The notes under the pieces: generated by a model | The model's input: only the letters and a program-made list of their open reading frames with translations | Databases searched by the model: none | What the model was told of the DNA's origin: nothing | Shown: positions 1 through 7,703 of the stretch, one piece after another | Layout: each line of letters opens with the position of its first letter | Numbering within the stretch: the stretch's first letter is position 1 | From: Sphingomonas chungangi | Lineage (GTDB): Bacteria; Pseudomonadota; Alphaproteobacteria; Sphingomonadales; Sphingomonadaceae | Assembly (NCBI RefSeq): GCF_013778325.1 | Contig: NZ_JACEIB010000003.1 | Coordinates: forward strand, 588,778-652,777 | Length of the DNA: 64,000 bases | Direction: 5' to 3' | Made by a program: the position numbers and the translations under genes

Positions 1-2
1 TG

Positions 3-494
3 TTTGCGCTGCAATTCGCGAAGCTCGCCGGGGCGCGGGTGATCGCGACGTCCTCGTCCGGCGCCAAGCTGGAGCGGCTGCGCGCGCTCGGTGCCGAGGT
101 GACGATCAACTACCGTGATATCCCCAAATGGGGACGAGAAGCGGCGCGCATCACCGGCGGCGTCGATGCCGTGGTCGAGATCGGCGGGGCCGGCACGCTC
201 GATCAGTCGATCGCGGCTTGCCGGATGGGCGGCCACATCTCGCTGATCGGCGTGCTTGCAGGCGTCGCCGGACCGGTGGCGACCGCGCATCTGATGGGCG
301 CCAACGTCACGCTCAAGGGCATCACCGTCGGTTCGCGCCGCCAGCAGGCGGATATGATCGCCGCAATCGTGTCGGGCGGCATCAGGCCAGTGCTGGATGA
401 GAGTTTCCCGCTGGGTCGCCTGGCCGAGGCCTTCCGTCATCAAGAGAGCGGCCGGCATTTCGGCAAGATCGTCGTGACCATGGACGATACATAA
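3..494 (+). CDS. Zinc-type alcohol dehydrogenase, C-terminal part (5' end outside window)
   Basis: The reading frame is open from the window edge, so only the last 163 residues are present. They cover the second half of the Rossmann fold of a medium-chain NAD(P)-dependent dehydrogenase: a strand/helix with AKLAGARVIATSSS, then LGAEVTINYRD, the DAVVEIGG strand, and a C-terminal lobe ending FGKIVV. This is the normal C-terminus of the family. The zinc-ligand domain would lie upstream. The next gene begins 91 bp downstream on the same strand, so it may belong to the same acyl-CoA catabolic operon, oxidising an alcohol or hydroxy intermediate. The substrate cannot be told from this part. Confidence 0.85.
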   Translation, partial: FALQFAKLAGARVIATSSSGAKLERLRALGAEVTINYRDIPKWGREAARITGGVDAVVEIGGAGTLDQSIAACRMGGHISLIGVLAGVAGPVATAHLMGANVTLKGITVGSRRQQADMIAAIVSGGIRPVLDESFPLGRLAEAFRHQESGRHFGKIVVTMDDT

Positions 495-585
495 TCAAGT
501 GTTGAATGACGGCCGTTGCGCAGTGCAGCAAACGAAGGCTAAGGCCGCCCCGCATCTATCCGTTCCCAAGGAGCCAGAGGACCAT

Positions 586-2634
586 ATGAGCGACGTCGGC
601 AGCATCAGCATCGAAGACGGCATCGGCGTCCTCACCATCGACAACCCGCCGGTCAACGCGCTCGGCCTGCGCGCCCGCCAGGCGCTGCGTGACGGATTCG
701 CCCAGCTCACCGCCGATGATTCAGTGCGGGCGATCGTGCTGATCTGCGCCGGCCGCACCTTCTTCGCGGGCGCCGACATCTCGGAATTCGGCAAGCCGAT
801 CGAGCAGCCCGATCTCGCGGCCGTGTTCGGCATCGTCGAGAACGCCACCAAGCCGGTGATCGCCGCGATCCACGGCACCGCGCTCGGCGGCGGCTACGAG
901 ACGGCCTTGGTCTGCCACTATCGGATCGCGGTGCCGTCGGCCAAGGTCGGCCTGCCCGAGGTCAATCTTGGCCTGCTGCCGGGCGCGGGTGGCACGCAGC
1001 GCCTGCCGCGCGTGGTCGGCGTCGAGGCGGCGCTGGAGATCATCGGCGGCGGCAAGCCGATCCCGGCGAAGAAGGCGCTCGAATACGGCATGATCGACGC
1101 GCTCGCCGAGGAGGGCAAGCTGCGTGAAGACGCGATCGCCTTCGCCAAGAAGATCGTTGTCGAGAGAGCGCCGCTGCTGCGTGTGCGCGATCGCGAGGAC
1201 AAGATCGCGCCGGCCAGGGGACATCCCGAGATCTACGCCGATTACCTCAAGAAGAATGCGCGCGCCTTCCGCGGCTACAAGGCGCCGGGCAACATCGCCA
1301 AGGCGGTGGAGGCCTCGGTCGAATCACCCGATTTCGAGACCGGCATGACGCGCGAACATGCACTGTTCGAAGAATTGCTGAACAGCACCGAGTCGGCCGC
1401 CCAGCGCTATTACTTCTTCGCCGAGCGCGAGACCGGCAAGGTGCCCGACGTGCCCTCCGGCACGCCGACGATCGACATCGTCCGGGTCGGCGTGATCGGC
1501 GCCGGCACGATGGGCGGCGGCATCGCCATGAACTTCCTCAATGTCGGCACGCCGGTCACCTTGGTAGAGATGACCCAGGAGGCGCTCGATCGCGGCATCG
1601 GCGTGATCCGCCGCAATTACGAGGCGACCGCAAAGAAGGGCCGCATGACGGACGCGCAGGTCGAGCAGCGCATGGCGCTGATCACCCCCGCGCTCGGGCT
1701 CGAGGCGCTCGCCGACGTCGATCTGGTGATTGAGGCGGTGTTTGAGGAGATCGGCATCAAGAAGGACGTATTCGGCAAGCTGGATGCGATCTGCAAGCAG
1801 GGCGCGATCCTTGCCTCCAACACGTCCTTCCTCGATCTCGACGAGATCGCCGCCGCAACGAAACGCCCCGAGTGGGTCGTCGGCCTGCACTTTTTCTCGC
1901 CGGCCAACGTGATGCGCCTGCTCGAGGTGGTACGCGGCCGGAAGACGTCGAAGGAAGTGGTCGCCACCGCGATGAAGCTCGCCAAGGCGATCGGCAAGGT
2001 GCCGGTGCTGGCCGGCGTCTGCTACGGCTTCATCGCAAACCGCATCATGCGCCCCTACATGACCGGCGCCGACGATCTGGTTCTGGAAGGCCCGACCCCG
2101 CCCGAGGTGGACAAGGCGATCTACGATTACGGTTTCGCGATGGGGCCGTTCCAGATGATCGACCTCGTCGGGCTAGACGTGATCGGGCGCGGCGGCAACG
2201 AGCGGACGCTGGGCGGCGACCTCGTCAAGCGCGACCGGCTCGGCCAGAAGAAGAATGGCGGCTTCTACGATTATGACGAGCGCCGCAACGCCACCTTCTC
2301 GCCGGTCGCGGCCGAGGTGATCGCCGATCTCGCGCGCCACAAGGGCGTGGAGAACAAGGGCGGCCTGCCCGCCGACGCGATCGTCGCGCGCCTGCTCTAT
2401 CCGGTGGTGAACGAGGGTGCCAAGGTGCTGCAGGAAGGCATCGCGCTGCGTGCCTCCGATATCGATGTGGCGGCGATCCTCGGCTACAATTGGCCGATCT
2501 ACACCGGCGGGCCGATGTTCTGGGCGGACACGGTGGGACTCGACAAGGTGGTCGAGGGGCTGCGCGCGATGGGTATCGAGCCGGCCGAGATCCTCGTCGG
2601 GAAGGCGAAGGCAGGCGAGCGCTTCACGCGATAG
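586..2634 (+). CDS. Bifunctional enoyl-CoA hydratase / 3-hydroxyacyl-CoA dehydrogenase (FadJ/FadB-like)
   Basis: This is a 682-residue two-domain beta-oxidation enzyme that hydrates enoyl-CoA and oxidises the 3-hydroxyacyl-CoA with NAD+. The N-terminal crotonase domain (about residues 1-200) has the oxyanion-hole stretches [10 protein letters not shown] and [10 protein letters not shown] plus [15 protein letters not shown]. The central NAD-binding motif [17 protein letters not shown] begins near residue 302. The 3HCDH C-terminal domains follow, with [14 protein letters not shown] and a YGFIANRI stretch. The ATG at 586 is preceded by AAGGAG. The frame is open further upstream to 499, but that extension has no ribosome site and is not family-like. 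The acyl-CoA dehydrogenase follows after 11 bp. Confidence 0.95.
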   Translation: MSDVGSISIEDGIGVLTIDNPPVNALGLRARQALRDGFAQLTADDSVRAIVLICAGRTFFAGADISEFGKPIEQPDLAAVFGIVENATKPVIAAIHGTALGGGYETALVCHYRIAVPSAKVGLPEVNLGLLPGAGGTQRLPRVVGVEAALEIIGGGKPIPAKKALEYGMIDALAEEGKLREDAIAFAKKIVVERAPLLRVRDREDKIAPARGHPEIYADYLKKNARAFRGYKAPGNIAKAVEASVESPDFETGMTREHALFEELLNSTESAAQRYYFFAERETGKVPDVPSGTPTIDIVRVGVIGAGTMGGGIAMNFLNVGTPVTLVEMTQEALDRGIGVIRRNYEATAKKGRMTDAQVEQRMALITPALGLEALADVDLVIEAVFEEIGIKKDVFGKLDAICKQGAILASNTSFLDLDEIAAATKRPEWVVGLHFFSPANVMRLLEVVRGRKTSKEVVATAMKLAKAIGKVPVLAGVCYGFIANRIMRPYMTGADDLVLEGPTPPEVDKAIYDYGFAMGPFQMIDLVGLDVIGRGGNERTLGGDLVKRDRLGQKKNGGFYDYDERRNATFSPVAAEVIADLARHKGVENKGGLPADAIVARLLYPVVNEGAKVLQEGIALRASDIDVAAILGYNWPIYTGGPMFWADTVGLDKVVEGLRAMGIEPAEILVGKAKAGERFTR

Positions 2635-2645
2635 GGAGACGAGGG

Positions 2646-3818
2646 ATGACGGCCGGCAAGGTCGATGCGGCAGCGATCGCGGCGCGCGTCGAGGCGTTCG
2701 TGCGCGATGTGGTGGTTCTCTATGAGCAGGATCCTCGTTTGGGTGCGCACGGCCCGTCGGAGGAACTGGTCGCCGAACTTCGTGCGAAGGCGAAGGCGGC
2801 GAGCGTGCTGACGCCGCATATCCTGGAGGGCGGCGCGCACCTGACGCAGGTCGAGACGGCGATGGTGCTGAAGCCGTCCGGCTTGTCGCCGCTGGGGCCG
2901 GTCGCGGTCAACACAATGGCGCCCGACGAGGGCAATATGTACCTGCTGGGCAAGGTCGCGACCGACGAACAGAAAGCGCGCTTCCTGGCGCCGTTGATCG
3001 CCGGCCAGGCGCGCTCGGCCTTCTTCATGACCGAGCCGGCGGCGGATGGCGGCGCCGGCTCCGATCCCTCGATGATGAAGACGGTCTGCCGGCTCGACGG
3101 CAACCACTGGGTGATCGACGGGCGCAAGGCCTTCATCACCGGTGCGCAGGGCGCCAGGGTCGGCATCGTCATGGCGAAGTCGGACGCGGGCGCGTGCCTG
3201 TTCCTCGTCGATCTCCCCGATCCCGCGATCCGCATCGAGCGGGTGCTCGACACCATCGACAGCTCGATGCCCGGCGGCCATTCGATCGTGGCGATCGAGA
3301 ATCTGCGCGTGCCAGCCGACCAGATGCTGGGCGCACCCGGAGAGGGCTTCGCGCTCGCGCAGGTGCGGCTCAGCCCGGCGCGCCTCTCGCACTGCATGCG
3401 CTGGCACGGTGCCGCGACCCGCGCGCACGAGATCGCCACCGCCTACGCCTGCAAGCGCGAAGCATTCGGCAAGCTGCTGGTCGACCACGAAGGCGTCGGC
3501 TTCATGCTCGCCGAGAACCTGATCGACCTCCAACAATCCGCGCTGATGATCGATTGGTGCGCAAGCGTGCTCGACGCCGGATCGCTCGGCACGGCGGAAA
3601 GTTCGATGGCGAAGGTGGCGGTATCGGAGGCGCTGATGCGGGTTGCCGATCGCTGCGTGCAGGTGATGGGCGGCACCGGGGTCTCGGGCGACACGATCGT
3701 CGAGCAGGTGTTCCGCGAGATCCGGGCCTTCCGCATCTATGACGGGCCGACCGAGGTCCACAAATGGTCGCTCGCCAAGAAGATCAAGCGCGATCACCTA
3801 AAAGGCCGCGCGACGTGA
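2646..3818 (+). CDS. Acyl-CoA dehydrogenase family protein (ACAD10/11-like)
   Basis: This 390-residue FAD-dependent acyl-CoA dehydrogenase fold protein introduces a 2,3 double bond or performs a related elimination. Visible family features are FFMTEPAADGGAGSDPS (flavin/substrate loop), WVIDGRKAFITGAQ, MGGTGVSGDTIVEQVFREIRA and the C-terminal YDGPTEVHKWSLAKK. The last carries the glutamate typical of the ACAD11-like branch. The ATG at 2646 follows GGGAGACGAGGG; the frame runs back into the previous gene, so this start is preferred. Its TGA overlaps the GTG start of the kinase-like gene (GTGA), which implies translational coupling. That pairing suggests the two proteins act on one substrate. 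Confidence 0.93.
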   Translation: MTAGKVDAAAIAARVEAFVRDVVVLYEQDPRLGAHGPSEELVAELRAKAKAASVLTPHILEGGAHLTQVETAMVLKPSGLSPLGPVAVNTMAPDEGNMYLLGKVATDEQKARFLAPLIAGQARSAFFMTEPAADGGAGSDPSMMKTVCRLDGNHWVIDGRKAFITGAQGARVGIVMAKSDAGACLFLVDLPDPAIRIERVLDTIDSSMPGGHSIVAIENLRVPADQMLGAPGEGFALAQVRLSPARLSHCMRWHGAATRAHEIATAYACKREAFGKLLVDHEGVGFMLAENLIDLQQSALMIDWCASVLDAGSLGTAESSMAKVAVSEALMRVADRCVQVMGGTGVSGDTIVEQVFREIRAFRIYDGPTEVHKWSLAKKIKRDHLKGRAT

Positions 3819-4888
3819 GCGCGGTCGCCGAGGCGAACAGCGGCACCACCGCCGTCCGCGCCGGCTACGCGCTCGACGTGGGCGCGCTCGATGCGTGGAT
3901 GCGGGCGAACGTGGCGGGCTATGCCGGGCCGCTGACGGTCGAGCAGTTCCGGGGCGGCCAGTCCAATCCCACCTACAAGCTGGTAACGCCGGGTCGGGCC
4001 TACGTGCTGCGCAAGCAGCCGCCGGGCCAACTGCTGAAGGGCGCGCACGCCGTCGATCGGGAGGCCAAGGTGCTGACCGGGCTCGGCCGGGCCGGCTTCC
4101 CGGTCGCGCACGTCCACGGCCTGTGCACCGATGCGAGCGTGGTCGGCACGATCTTCTACGTGATGGACATGGTGGAAGGCCGCATTTTCTGGGATGCGAC
4201 CATCCCGGGTGTTTCGAACGCGGAGCGGGCCGCCTTGTTCGACGCGATGAATGCCACCGTCGCGCAGCTCCACGGCATCGACCACGCAGCCGTCGGCCTC
4301 GCCGACTACGGCCGGCCCGGCAATTATTTCGAGCGCCAGATCGCGCGCTGGTCGCGGCAGTATCTGGAGGATGCCGAGGCGGGGCGCGACCCGAACATGG
4401 ATCGCCTCGTCGAATGGTTGCCCGCCAACATCCCGCCAGGCGACGAGACCAGCATCGTCCATGGCGATTTCCGCATCGACAACATGATCTTTCATCCCAC
4501 CGAGCCGCGCGTGCTGGCGGTGCTCGACTGGGAACTCTCGACGCTGGGCCATCCGGGCGCGGACTTTGCCTATCATGCGATGATGTACCGGATGCCGCCG
4601 CACATTGTCGCGGGTCTGGGGGGCGCCGCCATCTCCGCCCTCGGCATTCCAGACGAGCAGGACTATCTCGCGGCCTATTGCGCGCGACGCGGGCTGTCCG
4701 TCATGCCCGGCTACGACTTCTATATCGCCTTCAACTTCTTCCGCCTCGCCGCCATCTTCCACGGTATAAAGGGGCGGGTGCTACGCGGCACCGCATCATC
4801 CGCCCAGGCGAAGGAGCGTGTCGCCGTTCTTCCTGAACTCATGAGGTTAGCCTGGGATCAGGCGATAAGGGCCGGTGCGACCGGCTGA
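3815..4888 (+). CDS. APH-fold phosphotransferase family protein (ACAD10/11- or LvaA-type kinase)
   Basis: A 357-residue kinase of the aminoglycoside/choline phosphotransferase fold. Visible are the N-terminal FRGGQSNPTYKL nucleotide loop, YVLRKQP with the ATP-binding lysine, the Brenner catalytic motif IVHGDFRIDNMIF and the metal-binding VLDWELSTLGHPGADFAY. The GTG at 3815 was chosen because it forms a 4-bp GTGA overlap with the dehydrogenase stop. In mammalian ACAD10/11 and bacterial LvaA/LvaC, a kinase of this fold phosphorylates 4-hydroxyacyl-CoA and an ACAD-fold partner eliminates the phosphate. The coupling here points to the same job rather than antibiotic resistance; that is an inference. 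Confidence 0.9.
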   Translation: MSAVAEANSGTTAVRAGYALDVGALDAWMRANVAGYAGPLTVEQFRGGQSNPTYKLVTPGRAYVLRKQPPGQLLKGAHAVDREAKVLTGLGRAGFPVAHVHGLCTDASVVGTIFYVMDMVEGRIFWDATIPGVSNAERAALFDAMNATVAQLHGIDHAAVGLADYGRPGNYFERQIARWSRQYLEDAEAGRDPNMDRLVEWLPANIPPGDETSIVHGDFRIDNMIFHPTEPRVLAVLDWELSTLGHPGADFAYHAMMYRMPPHIVAGLGGAAISALGIPDEQDYLAAYCARRGLSVMPGYDFYIAFNFFRLAAIFHGIKGRVLRGTASSAQAKERVAVLPELMRLAWDQAIRAGATG

Positions 4889-4955
4889 TCCGGCCTTCCA
4901 CGTTGACAAGCATCGCCGCTCGGGCGCATCTAAACCTAACGGCATAAGGAAAAGG

Positions 4956-5744
4956 ATGGCCCGGCTGACGCTCTCGATCGCAGACGGGATTGCCCGGGTC
5001 GAGCTCGCCCGGCCGGAGCGGCTGAACGCGCTCGACGGCCGCGCGATGGCGCAGCTGGTCGAGGCGGGCGATGCGATCGCCGCGCGGCGCGACGTACGCG
5101 TCGTGGTTCTGTCCGGCGCGGGTCGCGCCTTCTGCGCCGGCATCGATCTCGATTCGCTCAAACGCCTGAGCGGCACCGGCGAAGCCGATGTCGATCTGAC
5201 GACGCCGGTGCGCGGGGCGGCCAATCTCGCCCAGCTCGCGGTGCTGCAATGGCGCGATCTGCCGGTGCCGGTGATCGCCGCCGTCCACGGCGTCGCGCTC
5301 GGCGCCGGGCTGCAGTTGGCGCTCGGTGCCGACATCCGGATCGTCGCGCCGGATGCTCTGCTGGCGATCGCCGAGGCGCGCTGGGGCCTGGTGCCGGACA
5401 TGGCAGGCTTCGCAACGCTCGTGGCGGTCCTGCCGCGCGACCAGATCGCCCGGCTGGCCTTCGCCGGTGAGGAGATAGACGGCGTCGAGGCGGCACGGAT
5501 CGGCCTCGCCACCGAATTGGCTGAGGACCCGCTGGCGCGCGCGCTGGCTTTGGCCCGCACGATCGCCGGCAACAATCCGTCGGCGGTGCGTGCGGCCAAG
5601 CGGCTGATGGCGATCACCGACGAGGCGGAACAGCTCCGCGCCGAGGCGGCAGCCCAGCTGGCACTGTTCGGTACTCCCAACCAGCGCGAGGCGGTCGCCG
5701 CGCGGCTGGAGAAGCGGGCGCCGGTCTTCACAGACGACACGTAA
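4956..5744 (+). CDS. Enoyl-CoA hydratase/isomerase family protein
   Basis: This 262-residue crotonase-fold enzyme hydrates or isomerises enoyl-CoA. Family features are LARPERLNALDGRAM near the N-terminus, AFCAGIDLD and HGVALGAGLQLALGADIRI (the oxyanion hole), then RWGLVPDMAG. The glutamate normally found in the second catalytic position is not obvious in this last stretch. The chosen ATG at 4956 follows AAGGAAAAGG; an upstream in-frame extension overlaps the kinase and looks non-coding. The gene sits 67 bp after the kinase and 34 bp before the amidohydrolase, in the same operon. It could be an isomerase for unsaturated intermediates rather than a true hydratase. Confidence 0.9.
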   Translation: MARLTLSIADGIARVELARPERLNALDGRAMAQLVEAGDAIAARRDVRVVVLSGAGRAFCAGIDLDSLKRLSGTGEADVDLTTPVRGAANLAQLAVLQWRDLPVPVIAAVHGVALGAGLQLALGADIRIVAPDALLAIAEARWGLVPDMAGFATLVAVLPRDQIARLAFAGEEIDGVEAARIGLATELAEDPLARALALARTIAGNNPSAVRAAKRLMAITDEAEQLRAEAAAQLALFGTPNQREAVAARLEKRAPVFTDDT

Positions 5745-5778
5745 GCGGGAAACACCCGCCGAACCATGGAGAGGCGAC

Positions 5779-7518
5779 ATGGCGGACCATGATCTGGTGA
5801 TACGCAGCGGCACGGTCATCGACGGCGGCGGCGGCCCATCCTTCGTGGCCGACATCGCGGTGCAGGGATCACGCATCGTCGAGGTGGGGCAGGTCTCGGG
5901 CGGGGGCCGCGAGGAGATCGACGCCACGGGCCGCATCGTCACCCCCGGTTTCGTCGACATCCACACCCATTATGACGGGCAGGCGACCTGGGAAGAGACG
6001 CTCGCGCCCTCCAGCAATCATGGCGTGACGACGGTGATCGGCGGCAATTGCGGCGTCGGCTTCGCGCCCTGCCGTGCCGGGGACCGCAACAAGCTCATCA
6101 CCGTGATGGAGGGGGTGGAGGACATCCCCGAGATCGTGATGGCGGCCGGCATCCCGTGGAACTGGGAAAGCTTCCCGGACTATCTCGACGCGCTCGATGC
6201 GCGCCGCTTCGATATCGACGTGGCGATGCAGGTCGCGCACTCGCCACTGCGTGTGTTCGTGATGGGTGATCGCGGCATCGCGCACGAGGCATCCACCGAT
6301 CTCGACCGGCAGCGTATGGCCCGGCTGGTGACGCAGGCGGTGCAGGCCGGCGCGATCGGCGTCTCGACATCGCGTTCGCTCAACCACCGCACCAAGGCCG
6401 GCGTGCCGGCACCGAGCGTGCTGACCGCGCGCGAGGAAACGCTGGCGCTGGCGAAGGGGCTGGGCGCGGCTGGCGCGGGCGTGTTCCAGATCATCAGCGA
6501 GATGAGCGAGGAACCAGCGAGCGAGATGGCGCTGATCGAAGAGATCGCGAAAGTCTCGGGCCGTCCCGTCTCTTTCTCCCTCGCAGAGACGATGGACAAG
6601 CCGCAGGTCTGGCGCAAGATGCTCGATGCGCTGGACGATATCGCCGGGCGTGGACTGCCGGTGCGCGCTCAGGTCTTTCCGCGCCCGATCGGCGTGATGA
6701 TGGGGCTGGAGCTCAGCCTGAACCCGATCGTCAACCGGCCGGCCTATGCGGCGATCGCGCACCTGCCGCTGGCCGATCGCGTCGCCGAACTGCGCCGGCC
6801 GGAGACGAAGGCGCGCATCTTGGACGAGGAACCGGTACCCGATCCGCAGCCGGTCGCCAACATGCTGATCGGCGCGGTCGGCGCCATGTACGCGCTCGGC
6901 GCGCATCCCGATTATATGCCTTCCGAGGCGATGCGGCTCGACCGCCGGGCGATGCGCGAAGGCACCACCGCGCTCTCGCTCGCCTACGATCTGATGCTGG
7001 AGCAGGACGGCCATGCCTTGCTCTATCTGCCGAGCGCCAATTACGCGACCGGCGGCTCGGGGCCGATCCGCGAGATGCTGACCAATCCCAACACGGTGCT
7101 CGGGCTGGCCGATGGCGGCGCGCATTACGGCATGATCTGTGATGCCGGCTATCCGACCTATCTGTTGTCTTACTGGGTCAAGGAGGCGCCCGCCGACATC
7201 CGGTTTCCGATCGAGTGGGCGGTGCACGCGCTCAGCCGGCGCCCCGCCCAGACGGTGGGTCTCACCGATCGCGGCTTGATCGCTTGCGGCCTGAAGGCGG
7301 ACATCAACGTCATCGATCTCGACCGTTTGACCCTCGGCGCCCCGCGCCCGAGCTTTGATCTGCCGTCGGGTGGGCGTCGGTTGCGTCAGTCGGCGACGGG
7401 TTACGACGCGACGATCGTCAGCGGCACGATAATCGCGCGGCACGATCGCCCGACGGGAACGCGACCCGGCCGGCTGGTGCGAGGCCCCGGCCATGCACCA
7501 TTAGCGCTCGCGGGCTGA
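5779..7518 (+). CDS. N-acyl-D-amino-acid deacylase family amidohydrolase
   Basis: A 579-residue metal-dependent amidohydrolase of the D-aminoacylase/dihydroorotase-like group. The N-terminal beta domain runs into VTPGFVDIHTHYDGQATWEE, which holds the HxH metal motif. GVTTVIGGNCGVGFAP carries the cysteine typical of D-aminoacylases. A late ADGGAHYGMICD stretch supplies the catalytic aspartate, and the C-terminal ADINVIDLDRL closes the composite beta-sandwich. It is about 90 residues longer than classical D-aminoacylase, as in many sphingomonad homologues. GGAGAGGCGAC-type spacing upstream supports the ATG. Within a beta-oxidation operon it could release a fatty acid from an N-acyl amino acid or lactam-like compound. 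The substrate is unknown. Confidence 0.85.
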   Translation: MADHDLVIRSGTVIDGGGGPSFVADIAVQGSRIVEVGQVSGGGREEIDATGRIVTPGFVDIHTHYDGQATWEETLAPSSNHGVTTVIGGNCGVGFAPCRAGDRNKLITVMEGVEDIPEIVMAAGIPWNWESFPDYLDALDARRFDIDVAMQVAHSPLRVFVMGDRGIAHEASTDLDRQRMARLVTQAVQAGAIGVSTSRSLNHRTKAGVPAPSVLTAREETLALAKGLGAAGAGVFQIISEMSEEPASEMALIEEIAKVSGRPVSFSLAETMDKPQVWRKMLDALDDIAGRGLPVRAQVFPRPIGVMMGLELSLNPIVNRPAYAAIAHLPLADRVAELRRPETKARILDEEPVPDPQPVANMLIGAVGAMYALGAHPDYMPSEAMRLDRRAMREGTTALSLAYDLMLEQDGHALLYLPSANYATGGSGPIREMLTNPNTVLGLADGGAHYGMICDAGYPTYLLSYWVKEAPADIRFPIEWAVHALSRRPAQTVGLTDRGLIACGLKADINVIDLDRLTLGAPRPSFDLPSGGRRLRQSATGYDATIVSGTIIARHDRPTGTRPGRLVRGPGHAPLALAG

Positions 7519-7642
7519 TCCAGCCGTTTAATCGATCCCATAAATGTACCGATCGGTTGTGTCGAAAGCGCCACTCCGGACGGAAATCGCCGGCGGTTCG
7601 CCTCGACAATAACGAACGGCTTGACGGATAGCGAACAATCTC

Positions 7643-7658
7643 ATTTAATCGATCAAAT
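7643..7658. promoter_or_regulatory. Near-perfect 16-bp palindrome in the receptor leader (operator candidate)
   Basis: The sequence ATTTAATCGATCAAAT differs from perfect dyad symmetry at one symmetric pair. Its core TTTAATCGATC (7644-7654) recurs as an exact 11-bp copy at 7527-7537. The pair is 117 bp apart in the 185-bp gap between the amidohydrolase and the TonB-dependent receptor. This fits a dimeric repressor or activator site that separates receptor expression from the enzyme operon. No regulator gene lies next to it. Confidence 0.4.
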
Positions 7659-7703
7659 AACGACAAGTTGACCAACGTGTTGACGTGGAAGGGGGAGAGG
7701 ACA

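Noticed and set aside
3815-4888. Aminoglycoside resistance gene
   Set aside because: The APH fold is present, but coupling to an acyl-CoA dehydrogenase points to a metabolic kinase.
5869-7494. 541-codon minus-strand open frame
   Set aside because: Antisense to the amidohydrolase and without recognisable features.
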